A stretch of DNA of 64,000 nt from contig NC_037275.1 in assembly GCF_000002425.4 (NCBI RefSeq), positions 12,320,390-12,384,389 of the forward strand, read 5' to 3'. Positions 9,701 through 22,620 of this stretch are shown piece after piece (the stretch's first letter is position 1; each line of letters opens with the position of its first letter). The stretch is from Physcomitrium patens. Its lineage: Eukaryota; Streptophyta; Bryopsida; Funariales; Funariaceae. Under the pieces are notes generated by a model. It worked only from the letters and a program-made list of their open reading frames with translations. It did no database searches and was not told the DNA's origin. The position numbers were made by a program, and so were the translations under genes.

Positions 9701-12700
9701 CAAAGCCATCTCCACGGCCTTGCTGCCACCTATAAAGCCAGGATGCGACGTGTTGATGTAATCCATCTGCCAGGAAGGCCACACACCCTTGAGATCAACA
9801 CATCCGACAAGCTCATGATGCATCGGCATAATTGTAGGTTTCAATCCTACTTCCTTGCCATGTCTCTGTCGGAGATTCAGAAGATTAGAACTCTTGCCAT
9901 ATACAACAAAAAAAAAAATATTAATCTTTTAATATACCCAAAAGTAATCTTATCATTTTATTAAGCAAAGAACGAGATAGTTTCGTAACCAAATTCATAC
10001 AACAATACTACTAACAGCCACAACATAGGTCCACTAACAAAGCTTCACTTACCTCCATTTCAATCAGATGACCAATCATGGTTTCTGCAGGGGATAAACC
10101 TTCACGAAGAAAACTTCCTACCACTTCCTCGATGCGCTTTCGCAAATGTGGAAACCGTTGCAACTCATGTGATTCACACCTGTGTGAAATCTGCATACAG
10201 CAAACTCCACCATATCAAAAACGTCTTCATGATTAAACAAAGATTCCATGTATATGAACAAGGCATTACGCACGAAGAGGACAGAAAAATTCTCTTGATA
10301 ATAGAAAAAATATAACTATCTACCGTGATTGGTACAAAGCATTGTGTACATACATGTGCAATAAATTATAAATATTCATTTTTTTATTTGTAAATAAATG
10401 TCTGCGGGAAAGAGAGTTAACACGACAAACTCCTACAATCAGTTGAAGTTTTTCTAGTACACATTGTGACAACTAATTCTACGAAACCAATCACAATTAG
10501 ACTTCAAGTATTTGAAGCTATAACAAGAAGGGACTCCAAATAATACCTTCACAAGCTCATCGTAAATGAAGCGAGCACACTGTAAACTAGGCTCCAGTAA
10601 CCGAGCGATCTGTCGGCGCACTAGCACCTCAAATGGTACCTATACAAACCAAACGACAACATCTGAAACACGAACAGATATTGTCCTAAAATACTTTCAC
10701 AACCGTAGAGATAGACCATCAGGAGAAGGAGGTCAAATTTCAGGACATAAGCTCTCCTAAATAAATACTTATTCCTTCAAAAAAGATTCATCATACGCCC
10801 TGGATTTTGCATAAAATGTTTCCTCGACTATTTAAAACCTGACGAAACATGCAAGTGCTTTCAACAAAAACCTAAAAGAAACGACTTGCTCGAAGGTTTT
10901 CACATTTTCAAGATACGAAATACAGTGCAAAGCTCAAAAATATACTTCTTAAAACCCTTTATGTACTCACACCAACTAAAAAGATCGGATACAAAGCTGG
11001 AAGTCAAAACTGCTGTCACAAGGCCAAGGTTACGATGTAGAGGATAAGGTGAAGGCAATCATACCTCAGGTACGAAAAGTACGTTTTTGGGCCCAGATGC
11101 ATTTTGTATAGCTGTTCGTATATCACTATCGTGCAAACCATCGCATGGATCTACCTCCTGTGTTGTCAAAAATTCGAACAGTCAAATGTGCGAGTCACAT
11201 ACAGACTCCACACAACTACTTACAAAAACACGTACTCAGTGACATTTTCATAAATACCATGTGGAAATTTGAAAGCATCACCTGAATCAACTGCAAACAG
11301 TTCATCAAATTCAAGCCAATCGACATTCTCAAAAGTATGATTACCTCCAAACTTCTCACAAAAATAGCTTGAAAAACATAATGGATGCGCGCTCCTCCAG
11401 AAAGCTCTGTGGTTGACATCTCTTCATTCTTTCCATCAACAACAGATTGAAAGCCTGAAACCATCAAAATCAGCAGCAATAAAGCGACTGCTTGATGTTA
11501 TTAAAACGAATTAGGCCTTGTATAATGAACAGGAAAGACAAAATAAAAATATATCTTGTTAAATTATTTGTTGCAAAAAAGCATGATTCTGTACGAAGTA
11601 ATATTCAAACCCCTGCCAAGGAAAGAATACAGAACCAGCAAATACAGGGAGATGCACACACCGTGAGAATACTTTGTGAGAATGTTCAGCAGCAATGCCC
11701 CTTGCCCTGACTGTACAGCACACAAGTCCATCTCAGTAGTCAGCTTCTGACCAAGGATTTCACATTTTCAGATGCAGGCGCACTAGCACATACAAGAACA
11801 TCGAACTCAACAATCAAACAATGTTCTAGGATCGTGATAAATTCAACAAAAAATACACCACAAAACTATTCAGAACTCTGCTGCGTACACTAATAGGCGC
11901 AGCCATCACTCAAACCCCCACTAGGTGTTGTGCAAACAGTTCATGAAAAACATTCAAGCAACTCTTATGAATAATTTTCTCTCGATCATAATTATAGTAT
12001 CAGTCATTTAGATCATCAACATTTGTCTCAAAAAGCACAATCGTATTCATGGCATCCTCAGCACTGCTATTTGAAACAGCTGGCATACTCAGTCGGACCA
12101 GAGTAGAACCATATTACGAATGAGACAGTCAGAAACGACGAATAATCATTTAACTAAAACTAAATGCAAGCACGGATCTGAAGGAACATCAGGACAATAA
12201 GAGCAGAAGTTCAAAGATACCTTGGATTCTGTGAGCTCCCCATAACTAGCAAGCTCTTTTTGAATATTGATCATCTGAGTGCTGATGCGCGCTTTCAAAT
12301 CAGGAAGTATTGCTCTAATGTGCTGCACTAAAATCTGCCAATCATCGAGTGTAAGTATCACAAAAGTTAACACTCAAAGAAGCTCAGCATTCAAAATGAG
12401 AAAGACCAAACTCAAACTCATTGAGACTAAAATACATACCAAGATATTGGGAAAATTAAACGCAAACATACTGGTGCAATCACTGTGCTCTGAAAAACTA
12501 AAAGTAAAACTACCGAACGATAAGATCTATAAAAATCTTGTACTCCTTTTTGAACACAAAGGAAAATACAATTCTTGTTTCGAGACCAAAGACCATCATT
12601 GTTTACATCATTAAGCTAGGAAATAAGCACACGGACATCTGGGAACTTCACTCAAGAACCATATATCACCCAAATATCATCAAATAAAACTTCAGTTACA

Positions 12701-15281
12701 GGATAGTACCGTATTCAACCTAATCGCCAGCTGAGGAATGCCACATCTGTCAGCCAAACTATGATATACCTGTAAACATACAAAAATCTTATATCATCAT
12801 TCATCCAAACAACTATCGTACAATATGGCGCAGGGTTACCCACAGCAAGGTTAAATTGTAAGGAGATATTCGAACGTAAGAAATTCAAATATTGAAGTGC
12901 AATCTTCTCCTATGGTACATGTAATATCGAAATATTCGTGAAAGAAACTGTTGATTAAAAAAAAAAATTAAAGAAAAATACTTGAGTACCATAAGCTTTT
13001 TTCGATCTGAACAGCATGATATACTATCACCATTTTAGTAGACATCACAGACTTCACGCATTCCCACTCATAAACAATTCGGATCATGGCATAAGTAAGA
13101 TACGCAGTGTACACTTACAGGCTTACTTCTGAAAAAGCTCTCTTCAAAGACAAGAGCATCTCGAATGCTCTTGTTTGCGATAACATCCTACAGGAAGAAA
13201 ACAAGAAACCCATGAGTTGAAAATTCTCAACTACTTGCATTTCGTCAACACGGAACATCAGGCAACGCAATCAAAAACCACAGCAATGGCTTGATATAAC
13301 ACAAAGTTTTGCATCATCTCCACAATCTTAGCATGTAGAGCCAGATGTGTTCGTTACATACACAAACATCAATCAAAAAGCAAGTAGAAGTACCTCTTGG
13401 CTCCTGTTTACAACCCCAATATAGCCAAGTCGTAATGGAATGACATTTCCTAGAAGAAAATTCCGCGCATCTGTTCCTCTATCCATAATATCCAACTGCA
13501 CATTCAAGTTAACCAATCAAAGAGCTCAAGATCAAGACACTTCGAAAAGGATAAAAAAATTGAAAAAATCAAAAGTCAAAAATCAAAAGCAAAACTTATT
13601 TCAACCCTTCTTAATGTGGGAAGGAAGCACCAATGCCATAGTAGGGACAAAAGAAAATAGAAAAGTCAGCTTACTTTGGTAATAACCCCAATGGTTCGAG
13701 ATCCTACAAAAGAAAACCATGCACACTGTGTAATAGTTACATGATGACAACTACTCAACTTTCAATCCATGACGGAAATATCTATTTTAAATAAATAATA
13801 AATAAAATAAAGACTACGAAGCTTGACAAGAGAATCGTTCGATGCGTATATCCTACAGGCTGACATAAGATACATTTCACCTTGTGCATGCCAAGATCCA
13901 GATTCTCACTAAAACTTTTTTCACTCTAACAGATCTTGTACAACACTCACAGTAGCAAGCTAAGTTGATGAAATACAACTTTTGTTGATGCAATAAAAAT
14001 TCGATTATACGAAAGAAACAAATTATACCATCAGGATCAGCGATGCGCGCCATTTGAAGAGCGTCTGAATTTGCCAGATCCGCATTTGCTGGAGAGACAG
14101 CCAGGATGATGCAGGTGTCATGCTTAATATAGGATAGAATCATAGTCCGAACACGGGCCTCAATGTCATTGGGTTGATCACCGACAGGTACTTTGGTAAT
14201 TCCAGGAAGATCCACAAGCGTAATGTTCAAAACATTAGGTGAAAAAATTTTCAGTCGAATCTGCTTTTCAGAAATCCCCTTGTTCGTTCCAAGCTCCCTG
14301 TCAGTTTCAGCCTGCAACCCGAGAAGTGGCACCTCATTTAGTACGCCAAGAATGAACTCCAACGATACTCAATTGTCTTTGACAACGAATAATTCGTGCA
14401 AAAGAAGCAACAATCGAACAAAACAGAAATGTTGTAAGACACACACAGCCCATGAAGTATTGTATCAAAACAACATTTTTGAATATCCTTTTTCTTGGAA
14501 AAAATTTAAAACAAACTTCACCTGAATCTCTTTACGGATTGCTTCGAAATCCGTAAAACGCCGGCCAGGGATATGTAGAAATTCGCCCCATTCTACCAAT
14601 TCCGCCCGATCCTCAGGCCTTCGTGAGGTCTGCACCAGCTGTAGGACAAGAGGCCGTCGAGTGCATACATCTGAACCTCTTGGCAAAAAATCACGTCCTA
14701 CTAGAGCCTCCAATACACTGGATTTTCCACTGCTTTGACTCCCAACTACTGCTACCTGCAAATCAAAAAAATAAATAAACATAAATAGAGAGAAAATAAA
14801 AAGTAATATCGTGTGCTACAGAAATCGTACTCAATCATGCACGTATTTTTGCAAACTGTTAAGTATCATTTCAAAAGATACAATGTAACAACGTTCAGTG
14901 CTTGATGATCAAATATCCTTTGTCGTCACTGAATATTGTTTGTATCTACTAGACCTTGTAGAACGTTTCTAAACACTCAAGTGATTCAAACAGAGGCCAT
15001 GAAGCCGGAAATGGTGCTGCGCCAACGTGACAAAGTACACCCAAGGCAAGAAAAAGTCAAGTGTATCCGATTAACATACAGCTGGTGATCAACGATAAAG
15101 GAACATGCATGCTTACTTGGGGTAGATCGATAGTGGAAGCACTACCCAGCTGAGAGAATATGTCTTGGAGCTTGTTAACCAATGGAATCACGGCTTCTCC
15201 CAGAAACGGAAAGGCATCTGATGTGGGAGATGGCGAAAGTAACCTGGACGGTGATCCAGGAACCGAACCTGCCGGCTCCAT
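6772..15281 (-). CDS. DRP3: Dynamin-related protein, DRP3 type (21 exons)
   Basis: A large self-assembling GTPase of the DRP3/DRP1-like fission family; in plants DRP3 constricts and divides mitochondria and peroxisomes. Coding exons in transcript order: 15281-15117, 14755-14522, 14311-14029, 13703-13675, 13495-13394, 13187-13119, 12769-12710, 12334-12221, 11710-11662, 11454-11345, 11157-11065, 10639-10547, 10190-10053, 9766-9665, 9462-9358, 9239-9191, 8950-8784, 8572-8426, 8154-8102, 7951-7852, 7017-6772. All junctions are GT-AG and phases agree, giving 835 residues. The GTPase domain shows the P-loop [13 protein letters not shown] and TKLD; the middle domain follows, then a serine-rich variable stretch with SAWGISSIF, and the GTPase effector domain ([20 protein letters not shown]). 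It lacks a PH domain and proline-rich tail, as expected for DRP3. About 70 residues follow the conserved ELPLE end. The gene looks intact. Confidence 0.93.
13675..13703 (-). other. 29-nt microexon of the dynamin gene
   Basis: This exon encodes the residues SRTIGVITK that join DPDG to [11 protein letters not shown] and so contains the first part of the G4 motif (TKLD), which binds guanine. It is flanked by a TAG acceptor and a GTAAGC donor. The exon is needed to keep frame: the previous exon ends in phase 1 and this exon of 29 nt restores phase 0. Confidence 0.85.
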
Positions 15282-16080
15282 AGCTGCAGGATGCGCCGTG
15301 TTGGACGAATTACCTTCCTTAAGAATAATCAGACTCCTCTGGAGAGCTGGATGAATGGTTTGTTACAGATTAGTTCTAAACGCGGGCTTAATTTTACACC
15401 CTCGCATTCTGAAGGACACGGTGAAGTATGTCATTCTAGACAGAGTTGTTACAAATCTCTACAGCTCATAGACATCTTTCTAACCATCACGTCCGCAACT
15501 TCCAGCTCCAGCGGAAAACCAGAATTCACCATAATTCATAGTTCTCGGTTCAAACACGTGATCGTAACCGAAGCATACAGATGCTAGAATTACATTCAAA
15601 CGATAAGAAAAAATATACATTTATTCTCTCACTGACAATTTGCAAATCGAAACAGCACTTACAATTCAAAACAATAGGCACTCAACGCGCAATTACGCCG
15701 CGCAAAACCTCTCATCTAAGCTTCTAGACATCAATTCCAATTAATCAGTAACCTCTTCAATAGACCTAACGCCGAGAACCTACTCCAAACTCGCTTCCGG
15801 AAGAAAATAAACACAACCAAATCAAAACCAGGCTACTAAAACTAACCACCAGAATCCGGCCAAATCCTCTCTCAGGCCTCGCAATTCTCCTACAGACCAA
15901 AGTTAAATCGCCAAGAGAAACGCAGTAGAATAGTCGATCGACAAACCTGGCTGGGATCGGATTCAAGAGCTCCCTCCTCCTTTGAACTGACTCCTTCTCC
16001 TTCCTCCTCAAGCAAAACAGAGTGGAGCTCAACGCTTCTACGAATCCCTCCCTCTCTCCCTGTGCACACCACACCGCTAA
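15282..16080 (-). promoter_or_regulatory. 5' untranslated region and likely leader intron of the dynamin gene
   Basis: Directly upstream of the start codon the minus strand reads a good splice acceptor (CCTGCAG, two bases before ATG), and a plausible donor (CAG followed by GTTTGT) lies near 15943. This suggests a leader intron of roughly 650 bp between a 5' untranslated exon near 15945-16080 and the coding start. The open frames in this stretch have no recognisable product. The exact transcription start cannot be read from sequence. Confidence 0.45.
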
Positions 16081-18299
16081 TTAGGGCTTGGAAATCGAGG
16101 TCTCCGTTCCAAATTTACGAACGAACGAACGAACGAACATTCAGATCCAAAGTACTGAGGTGGCGTCCATATGCCTAGCTGGACTTACATTGTCCACGTG
16201 GACCATTTTCCTTGTCATAAGAGGGAGCTGGATGCTGACTCACAACATCGATGGTGGGCTCTGTTCTGCACGTGGTCTCATTCACACTTGCGGATGCAAC
16301 TGGTCACCGGCAGTAGCCGGTTCGCGCGGAGGTTGCGAGGGGTCAGCGCCCCTCCTCACCAATACAAGCGTCGACGCAAGGCATGGCTGCTGCTGGGTTG
16401 CTGTTGCAGAGTTGCTACAGCAAGCAGAGCGAATTAGGGGTTGGAAGGAGTGGGGGGAGAGATCATGATTTGGGATTGCAAGGGTACGCACTTACTCACT
16501 CAAGGATGCATGCAACCTCTTCCCTCCTCCTCTTCCCCGGCGGAGGAGAACAGTACAGAGAAAAAACAGTACAAAGCACAGCTCCCTCATAGATGCCCCC
16601 CACCTCAAGAGTCTGTGCCAGCTTGCTCCCTCCACGGCATAGTATCTATACCAAGTACATGGGGTTTCAATGACAGCCCAAGGACTGATCCTGACACTAA
16701 CCCACTTTCTTCACACTCATGCTAACTCTAGGCCAAGGACCCCGCGAGAAGGAGAAGGAGAGAGAGAAAGACAGGGACAGAGACAGAGAGAGAGAGACTG
16801 ACTCTGCACACTCGTGGGCTTCCGTTTCGCAGTTTTCTAGCACGGTGTGTTTGTGTAAATCTGCCAATCCCAGGGTGTTGACCTTCCGCACCCTCCCCCA
16901 GCTCTCGCATGAGGAAGCTGCCAGTGCTGATCATCAAGTTCAAACACTGCAACTCTCAAGGAAGGATCACGTTTGCTATGGAATCAAGTATTAATCCATT
17001 TTTGGCAATATTGTGTTTGTGTGTGAGAGAGAGTATGAGGGACACTTGTAGGGATTCACAGGTTTCAGTGATTTCAGTGCTTTCCGGCCACGGGGAGTCG
17101 TATGAGGGGTATAATTCCATCCACACGAGGCCCTGGAGGGTGGTAAACAACCCCCATGCAGATGATCATGGAACAAGTGGCCGCATGCTAAAATTATGCC
17201 AGTTGGGTTGTACACACAGCTTTAGGGTTAGGATTTCAATGATGAGAGACGTGTATGCTACGTTTGCATGTGCGCAATTTGATCGTATCAACGTACTACC
17301 CTCTTCGGAGCGTGAACTGGGTTCTGCCAAAAAGCAACTCTACTCTCTGCCTCGGAGAATCTTTTCGTAGGTCTGTTTATTTTTTGTAATTCTCCTTGAG
17401 AAGCAATATTTTGCTTCCTATATGAGACTTTAATGAACTAACTGGTGCACAGTTTCTAAGTAAGGGCTTCATAAATACACATGGACCATTGTCTTAAGGG
17501 ATCAGTCAATCAATCGAGCTTTGAAGCACACAATCAATGTCTTGCTTTGCAGAATCATTACAGACTGTATAAAGCATTATAGACTGTATAATGCTTTGGA
17601 CTCAGAGTCTCTAACTGACTCTTATGACCTTTTTAATGTGAAAGGATTCAATTCTGCATTGACTGATTGTTTAATTCTGTATGTTTTTTTATTTTTTAAT
17701 AATTAATATATTTCTTTAAATATTAATATCGCCTACTTCATGATAATTATTTAACAATTCATTTAATGAAAAAAACAAAAATAAGTTATTTTTTCGTTTT
17801 ACTTGTCTGAAATAGTTCTTAGAATTAATAATGATGATAAATCGCACCTGATCCAACAAGTAGGTTTCTGTAACATTTGTATGTGTCAAAACAAAAAAAT
17901 TGTGTTTGTATTTTATTTTTTATTTTTATTTTATTAATGACAATATATTTGGCAATTCTTGATTTTCTTTTATTTGCACTTGTTTTTTGTACATAATGAC
18001 TTTTGCATTGATATTTTAACAATAGAAATTTAAAATGGATCCAAGTTACTGTATATTTATTTCAATTTTCTAATTATCATGAAAATAAAATTGAGATGAT
18101 CTCAATACACATAAAAATTAGACAAAAGTTCATAATCTTGCACTTCTTGTCCAATCATCATATATACAAATCATAAGAGCCTTGGATATTTCATATTGGC
18201 ACGTATTTTGAATTTTCACTAAGCTCATTGAAGCATATGTTTATTAAGATTTCGTTTCAAGATCACTTATCGATCCAAAAAATAATAAGATTTATCAAA
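16081..18299. other. Intergenic: GC-richer island, then AT-rich DNA
   Basis: 16.1-17.4 kb is clearly less AT-rich than the surroundings. It contains an ACGA tetranucleotide run near 16120 and a GA-rich run near 16745-16795. Open frames of up to about 150 codons overlap on both strands but none gives a recognisable product, so I read this as the promoter side of the dynamin gene or a noncoding transcript. 17.4-18.3 kb is AT-rich without recognisable features. Confidence 0.4.
16194..16201. promoter_or_regulatory. G-box CCACGTGG upstream of the dynamin gene
   Basis: A perfect palindromic G-box, the core bound by plant bZIP and bHLH factors, lies about 120 bp upstream of the inferred 5' end of the dynamin transcript. 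A second CACGTGG core occurs near 16269. Function is inferred from motif and position only. Confidence 0.35.
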
Positions 18300-19870
18300 C
18301 GCCCTTTTTAGATGTTCTTATCTTGCACTAAAAAAAGGAGAGGCAATTTTTGATCAATAAAGAATGATTCTTTTGAAGTCAAAGTATTTTCATCTTTAAG
18401 CAATGAAATTAATACTAACTGTTGATTCAACCTTTTTCAAGTAAGTTTAATCAAGTATGTCCTTTGATCTTCTTATTTGTAATATTAAAAATATTTCTTC
18501 TAAGTCTCATGATACTTCTACATTTGAATTCAAGAACAATTTATTTTGTTTTTAAAAACAATTACATATTCCAAAAAGCAAAGCATAATTATACATTCTT
18601 CAAGTTCCTTACTACTTTGTTAATTATAGTTATCATCCACAACTTGATATTTTTGACTATTCAAAAGTTGATAATCCTAGGGCAAAAGATTTGAAAAATC
18701 ATTTATGTGAACTACATATAACAATGAAGGCACAATTAAAAGAAGTTAAGAACAACAAAAGATCAATGCGGATGCCTATTGTAAGGAACAACATCAATTC
18801 TACATTGGCAACAAGGTATGGTTACTTTGTCACAATATCAAGATAAGTTGTTCTTGTGATAAGTTAGTTTATCTTAGGCTTGGATCATTTTATATTTGTG
18901 AATAAATAAATTCTATTGCTTATCAATTACATGTATTAGAGTTTATGAAGATCTAACTCATATTCCATATATCTCTTCTTGAGCCATATGAGACAATGAA
19001 TATCTCAAGAAGAAGTCAAATACTACCTCTTCATATAGAAGTAGATAATAATCAAGAGTTCAAAGTGAAAGAAGACTTAGACTTAAGGCAACATTGAAAT
19101 AAGTTGGAATATCTTATTTTTTGGCCTAGATATAGTATTAATAAACATACATAGTAGCCATCAAAGAATCTTGCAAATATAATAAAGAAGGTTGATATTT
19201 TTCATCAACAACATCCATCACAATCAAAATAAAAAATAGTAAATGTTTGCTATAAAATCTATGAAAGATAGCATTTTACCTTCTAACCTTATTTATAGTT
19301 TCTGTGTGTTTGTCACAACTTTCCAATAATTGGATATTTTGGATACAACAAGACTTTATAATTAATATTAAGAAATTTTTGGTGGCTTCAAATGTAGAAG
19401 GTAGTCAAACACTTTGTACAATCATATCATGTTTGTTCAAGATTAAAAACTCCTTGTTATTAACTTTATAGTCTTCTTCAGCAATTGCTTATTCCGCAAT
19501 ACCTATGGTCTTTAGTTTCTATGGATTTTATCACAAATTATTTAATCTCAAGCTAAAATAATTTTACATTTATGAAAATAGAACATTTTACCAAGATAGC
19601 ACATTTTTTACTATGTACAAAATCTATCACAAGTAAAGCAATAGCTAAAATTTTTATTGACAATATTTATCAATATCATCGATTATCCAAGGATATTATA
19701 TTGGATAGGAGGATTCAATTTATATCAAGTTTTTAGAAAATCTTTTTCAAGATTCTAAAGTTAGACATACAACTATCTTTGGCCTTTAATACTCAAGATA
19801 ATAGAGAGATTAATTATTATATATGACTTGATATTTTTAACTTCTCAAAAGTTGATAATCTTGGAGCAAA
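18300..19870 (+). mobile_element. Scrambled chromovirus fossil (pol fragments)
   Basis: Nucleotide similarity to elements A and B is visible through heavy decay. One block (about 18.3-19.25 kb) matches the RNase H-integrase border and the integrase C-terminus through chromodomain. A second block (about 19.31-19.87 kb) matches the integrase zinc-binding and catalytic region, which in the family lies before the end of the first block. The order is therefore not colinear with the family, pointing to rearrangement after insertion. There are many breaks and no LTR was seen; it is much older than element B. Confidence 0.75.
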
Positions 19871-20067
19871 TACTAAAAATCTTGACTATTTAAATTAATA
19901 AATTCATATTCAAGCCATTAATAATAATAAAAATTCATAAAAAAAAATTTATATACATATATATATATACTTTTATTTATTTTATATACAAGAAAATATT
20001 ATTAAAGTAAGTTGTATATATAAAAAAGTGTAATATTAAACAAAATTTAGATTTTTTTAATATGTAG

Positions 20068-20099
<32 letters not shown>

Positions 20100-21278
20100 C
20101 TTTCTAAATTGCTCATAACTTTGTGTCGGATCTTTGTATAGTTTTTTAATAAATTTCAGAAGTCTTTCAAAAACCTCCATAATCTAGTATAGCGACCTAA
20201 GACATTTTATAGCCTTCACTTGGTTTTTATAAAATATGCTTCAGATATCATAATATGTTATCAAACTTAAAAATAATGTAAAATATATTTTATTTTTAGT
20301 AATAAAAATATTAAAAGAATCTATAATTTTCTTCTTCCAAAAACTTTTACAAATGATTTATACTTTAAAAATTCTTAATTTTACAAACTTTGATTCATTT
20401 GTCCTTATCAGATTAAATTGAAAAAAAATGACATTTTTAGACTTTTCTTAAAATAAATAAATGATTGTGATTATTTTAGAATAATATCATATTTATAAAT
20501 CAAATATAACAAAATTCCTGATTAAAATTATGTCTTATAATAGAATTCAAAATATAAAATATGTATATTATTTTTTATTGATATTTTTTGGCCATACACA
20601 ATTTAGATTGTTTCTTCTAATGAAATATTGTTGAAAACAATTACATCAAGAGAGAAGATTCTTTCTCATTACAAAGAAATAAAAAGATGAAAAATTGTGT
20701 TAAAAAAATAGGTTATCTTTTTAGTAAAATATCAATTGTAACCAAAATTTATATTTGGACAAAATTACCATTAATATTACTATTGAAAATATATTTCAAA
20801 GGATTGCTATAACAAGTAAGCATGAGCAAATCACATAATGTTAAACTTAATACTAATTTACCATAAAATTATTAGAATTTAAGAAAACATTTACATGATA
20901 AATATAAATAGAGGATGATTTGTTTTCTTTATACAAAATATTTTATATAATATTGTTAAATAATAAAAACTAGAGAGTAATAAACTAAGTATAAAAATAA
21001 ATTATATTTAACAGTAAAAATATAATTAAATTTATTAAACTAATTATAAAAAATAACATAAGTTACAGTAAAAATAAATAAAATTTATTAAATAAAATTC
21101 TATTCATCGAATAAAATAATTTTTATATTTTAAATTTTTAAAAAATATTTTTAACTATTTAGAATTTTTAATCAAATTATTTTAATATTATGTTACAGTA
21201 AATTTCATCGTTACTTCAAAATAAGATATAAATTTCTAAGATATTTTTTAAAACTATTTTTGAATTTGAAGAACGCTT
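19871..21278. other. AT-rich intergenic DNA with TA microsatellites
   Basis: Very AT-rich with short tandem TA runs (about 19950-19969 and 20071-20099). No gene or recognisable element. Its right edge is the insertion point of element B. Confidence 0.5.
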
Positions 21279-21839
21279 TGTCACGGACATACTCATGTAA
21301 GCTGGTAATTACATATACAAATAGATAGAAGTAAGTAAAAGTATGTAAAAGTAAGTTAATTCTATAGTATTTAATATGAAAGCTTCCTAGAAGCTTCATA
21401 GACGCTGCTTTGACTTCATAGGTGTCTTTAATTGACTTTTTGGATTAGAAACGTGGTCAACAAGTTGGCCATGTGCCACACATGTTGTTAGCTTGAAGAT
21501 CAAGCTAACTATATAGCCCACACATAGAAAAACTTGCCTTGTAAGTCAAGGCATGTGTCCTACAAAGTCAACACATATTGGAGGTCCTATAGAATGTTGC
21601 CACGTAGTCCCTAGTTAGATAGTATATATAGAGACAAGAGTGAAGCCTTCTTCACTCTTGTCAACTCCTTTCTTGCTTCTAGTCTAGTTTCAAGGGTCTC
21701 TAGTTTTCTTGTCTTTTAGCAATAGCCATTCTAGTTTCTCTTTCAATATACATACTTATTTATTTATATTTTGTTATCTTTCTTTGAATGAAGGCTCATT
21801 TGTCTCGATTGTTTTTTCATCAAGTTCTTGTCCTTGAAA
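21279..21839 (+). repeat. 5' LTR of element B
   Basis: 561 bp, starting TGTCACGGACAT. It has the same inverted repeats as element A's LTR, a TATATATA box near 21622-21630 and the 13-bp TATA-proximal stem-loop at 21633-21662. Confidence 0.9.
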
Positions 21840-22051
21840 GATTGACAAGAGTACACCTATAACAATAGAGCTTTGTCTAATCTTGATTAAGAGTGGATTA
21901 CTCCTTTTTCTTGATTAGATATAAGCATATTAGAAGTTGCAGATTACCCTCTTCTAAATTGATATTGTCCTTAGTATTTTGTTTATTCTCAAGTCCTCTC
22001 TTTTATTTGTCTTGAGCGATATTAGACATCTTCTCTTTTCTAAGTGTTATT

Positions 22052-22620
22052 ATGACAGAACTTGTTGAAATAAAGAATGCAATGCCACAAATACAAGAGC
22101 AATTGAGAGAGTTAATGCTTGCGATGCATCAATTCAATTTACCACCACAAGGAGCAACAAGATTGGTAGGAAGTGAAGATATAAAAATGGTTAGAGCTGC
22201 TTCAACATCTGCACCGTTGTATACTTCACAATTTTGAAACCTTGCAACTGATATCAAGTGGAATGATGTTGCACTTATTAGCCAATTTTTCTATGGATTA
22301 CAATATGAGGTAAAAAAATTAATGCTCAACTTACCTGATCCTCAAACATTGAGTCAAGCAATTGACTTTGATGTGAAGTGCGACAATCACCTTTTTGAAT
22401 TCCGATCTGAGAATCATAGAAGTGGACGTCAACGTTACTATAATTCAATGGCAACACCAACACCTCTTCAACACATACATTCGGAAGTAGAGGATATGCA
22501 AATTGATGGAATACGTTTCAAACCTATTACTGAGTAAGAAAAGATTCGTCGTTGTCAAGAAGGATTATGTTTATATTGTGGAGAACCATAGCACACTGCT
22601 CAACATTGTCCAAAGAAACG
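22052..22620 (+). pseudogene. gag region of element B, with zinc knuckle
   Basis: The capsid-type region begins MTELVEIKNA about 210 bp after the 5' LTR and ends in a CCHC zinc-knuckle-like motif (CLYCGEP followed by HTAQHC). It seems shorter than typical chromovirus gag. Broken; fossil. Confidence 0.65.

Noticed and set aside
16441-16994. Arginine/glutamate-rich open frames near 16.7 kb
   Set aside because: The translation comes from a GA-rich microsatellite and has antisense frames of similar length.
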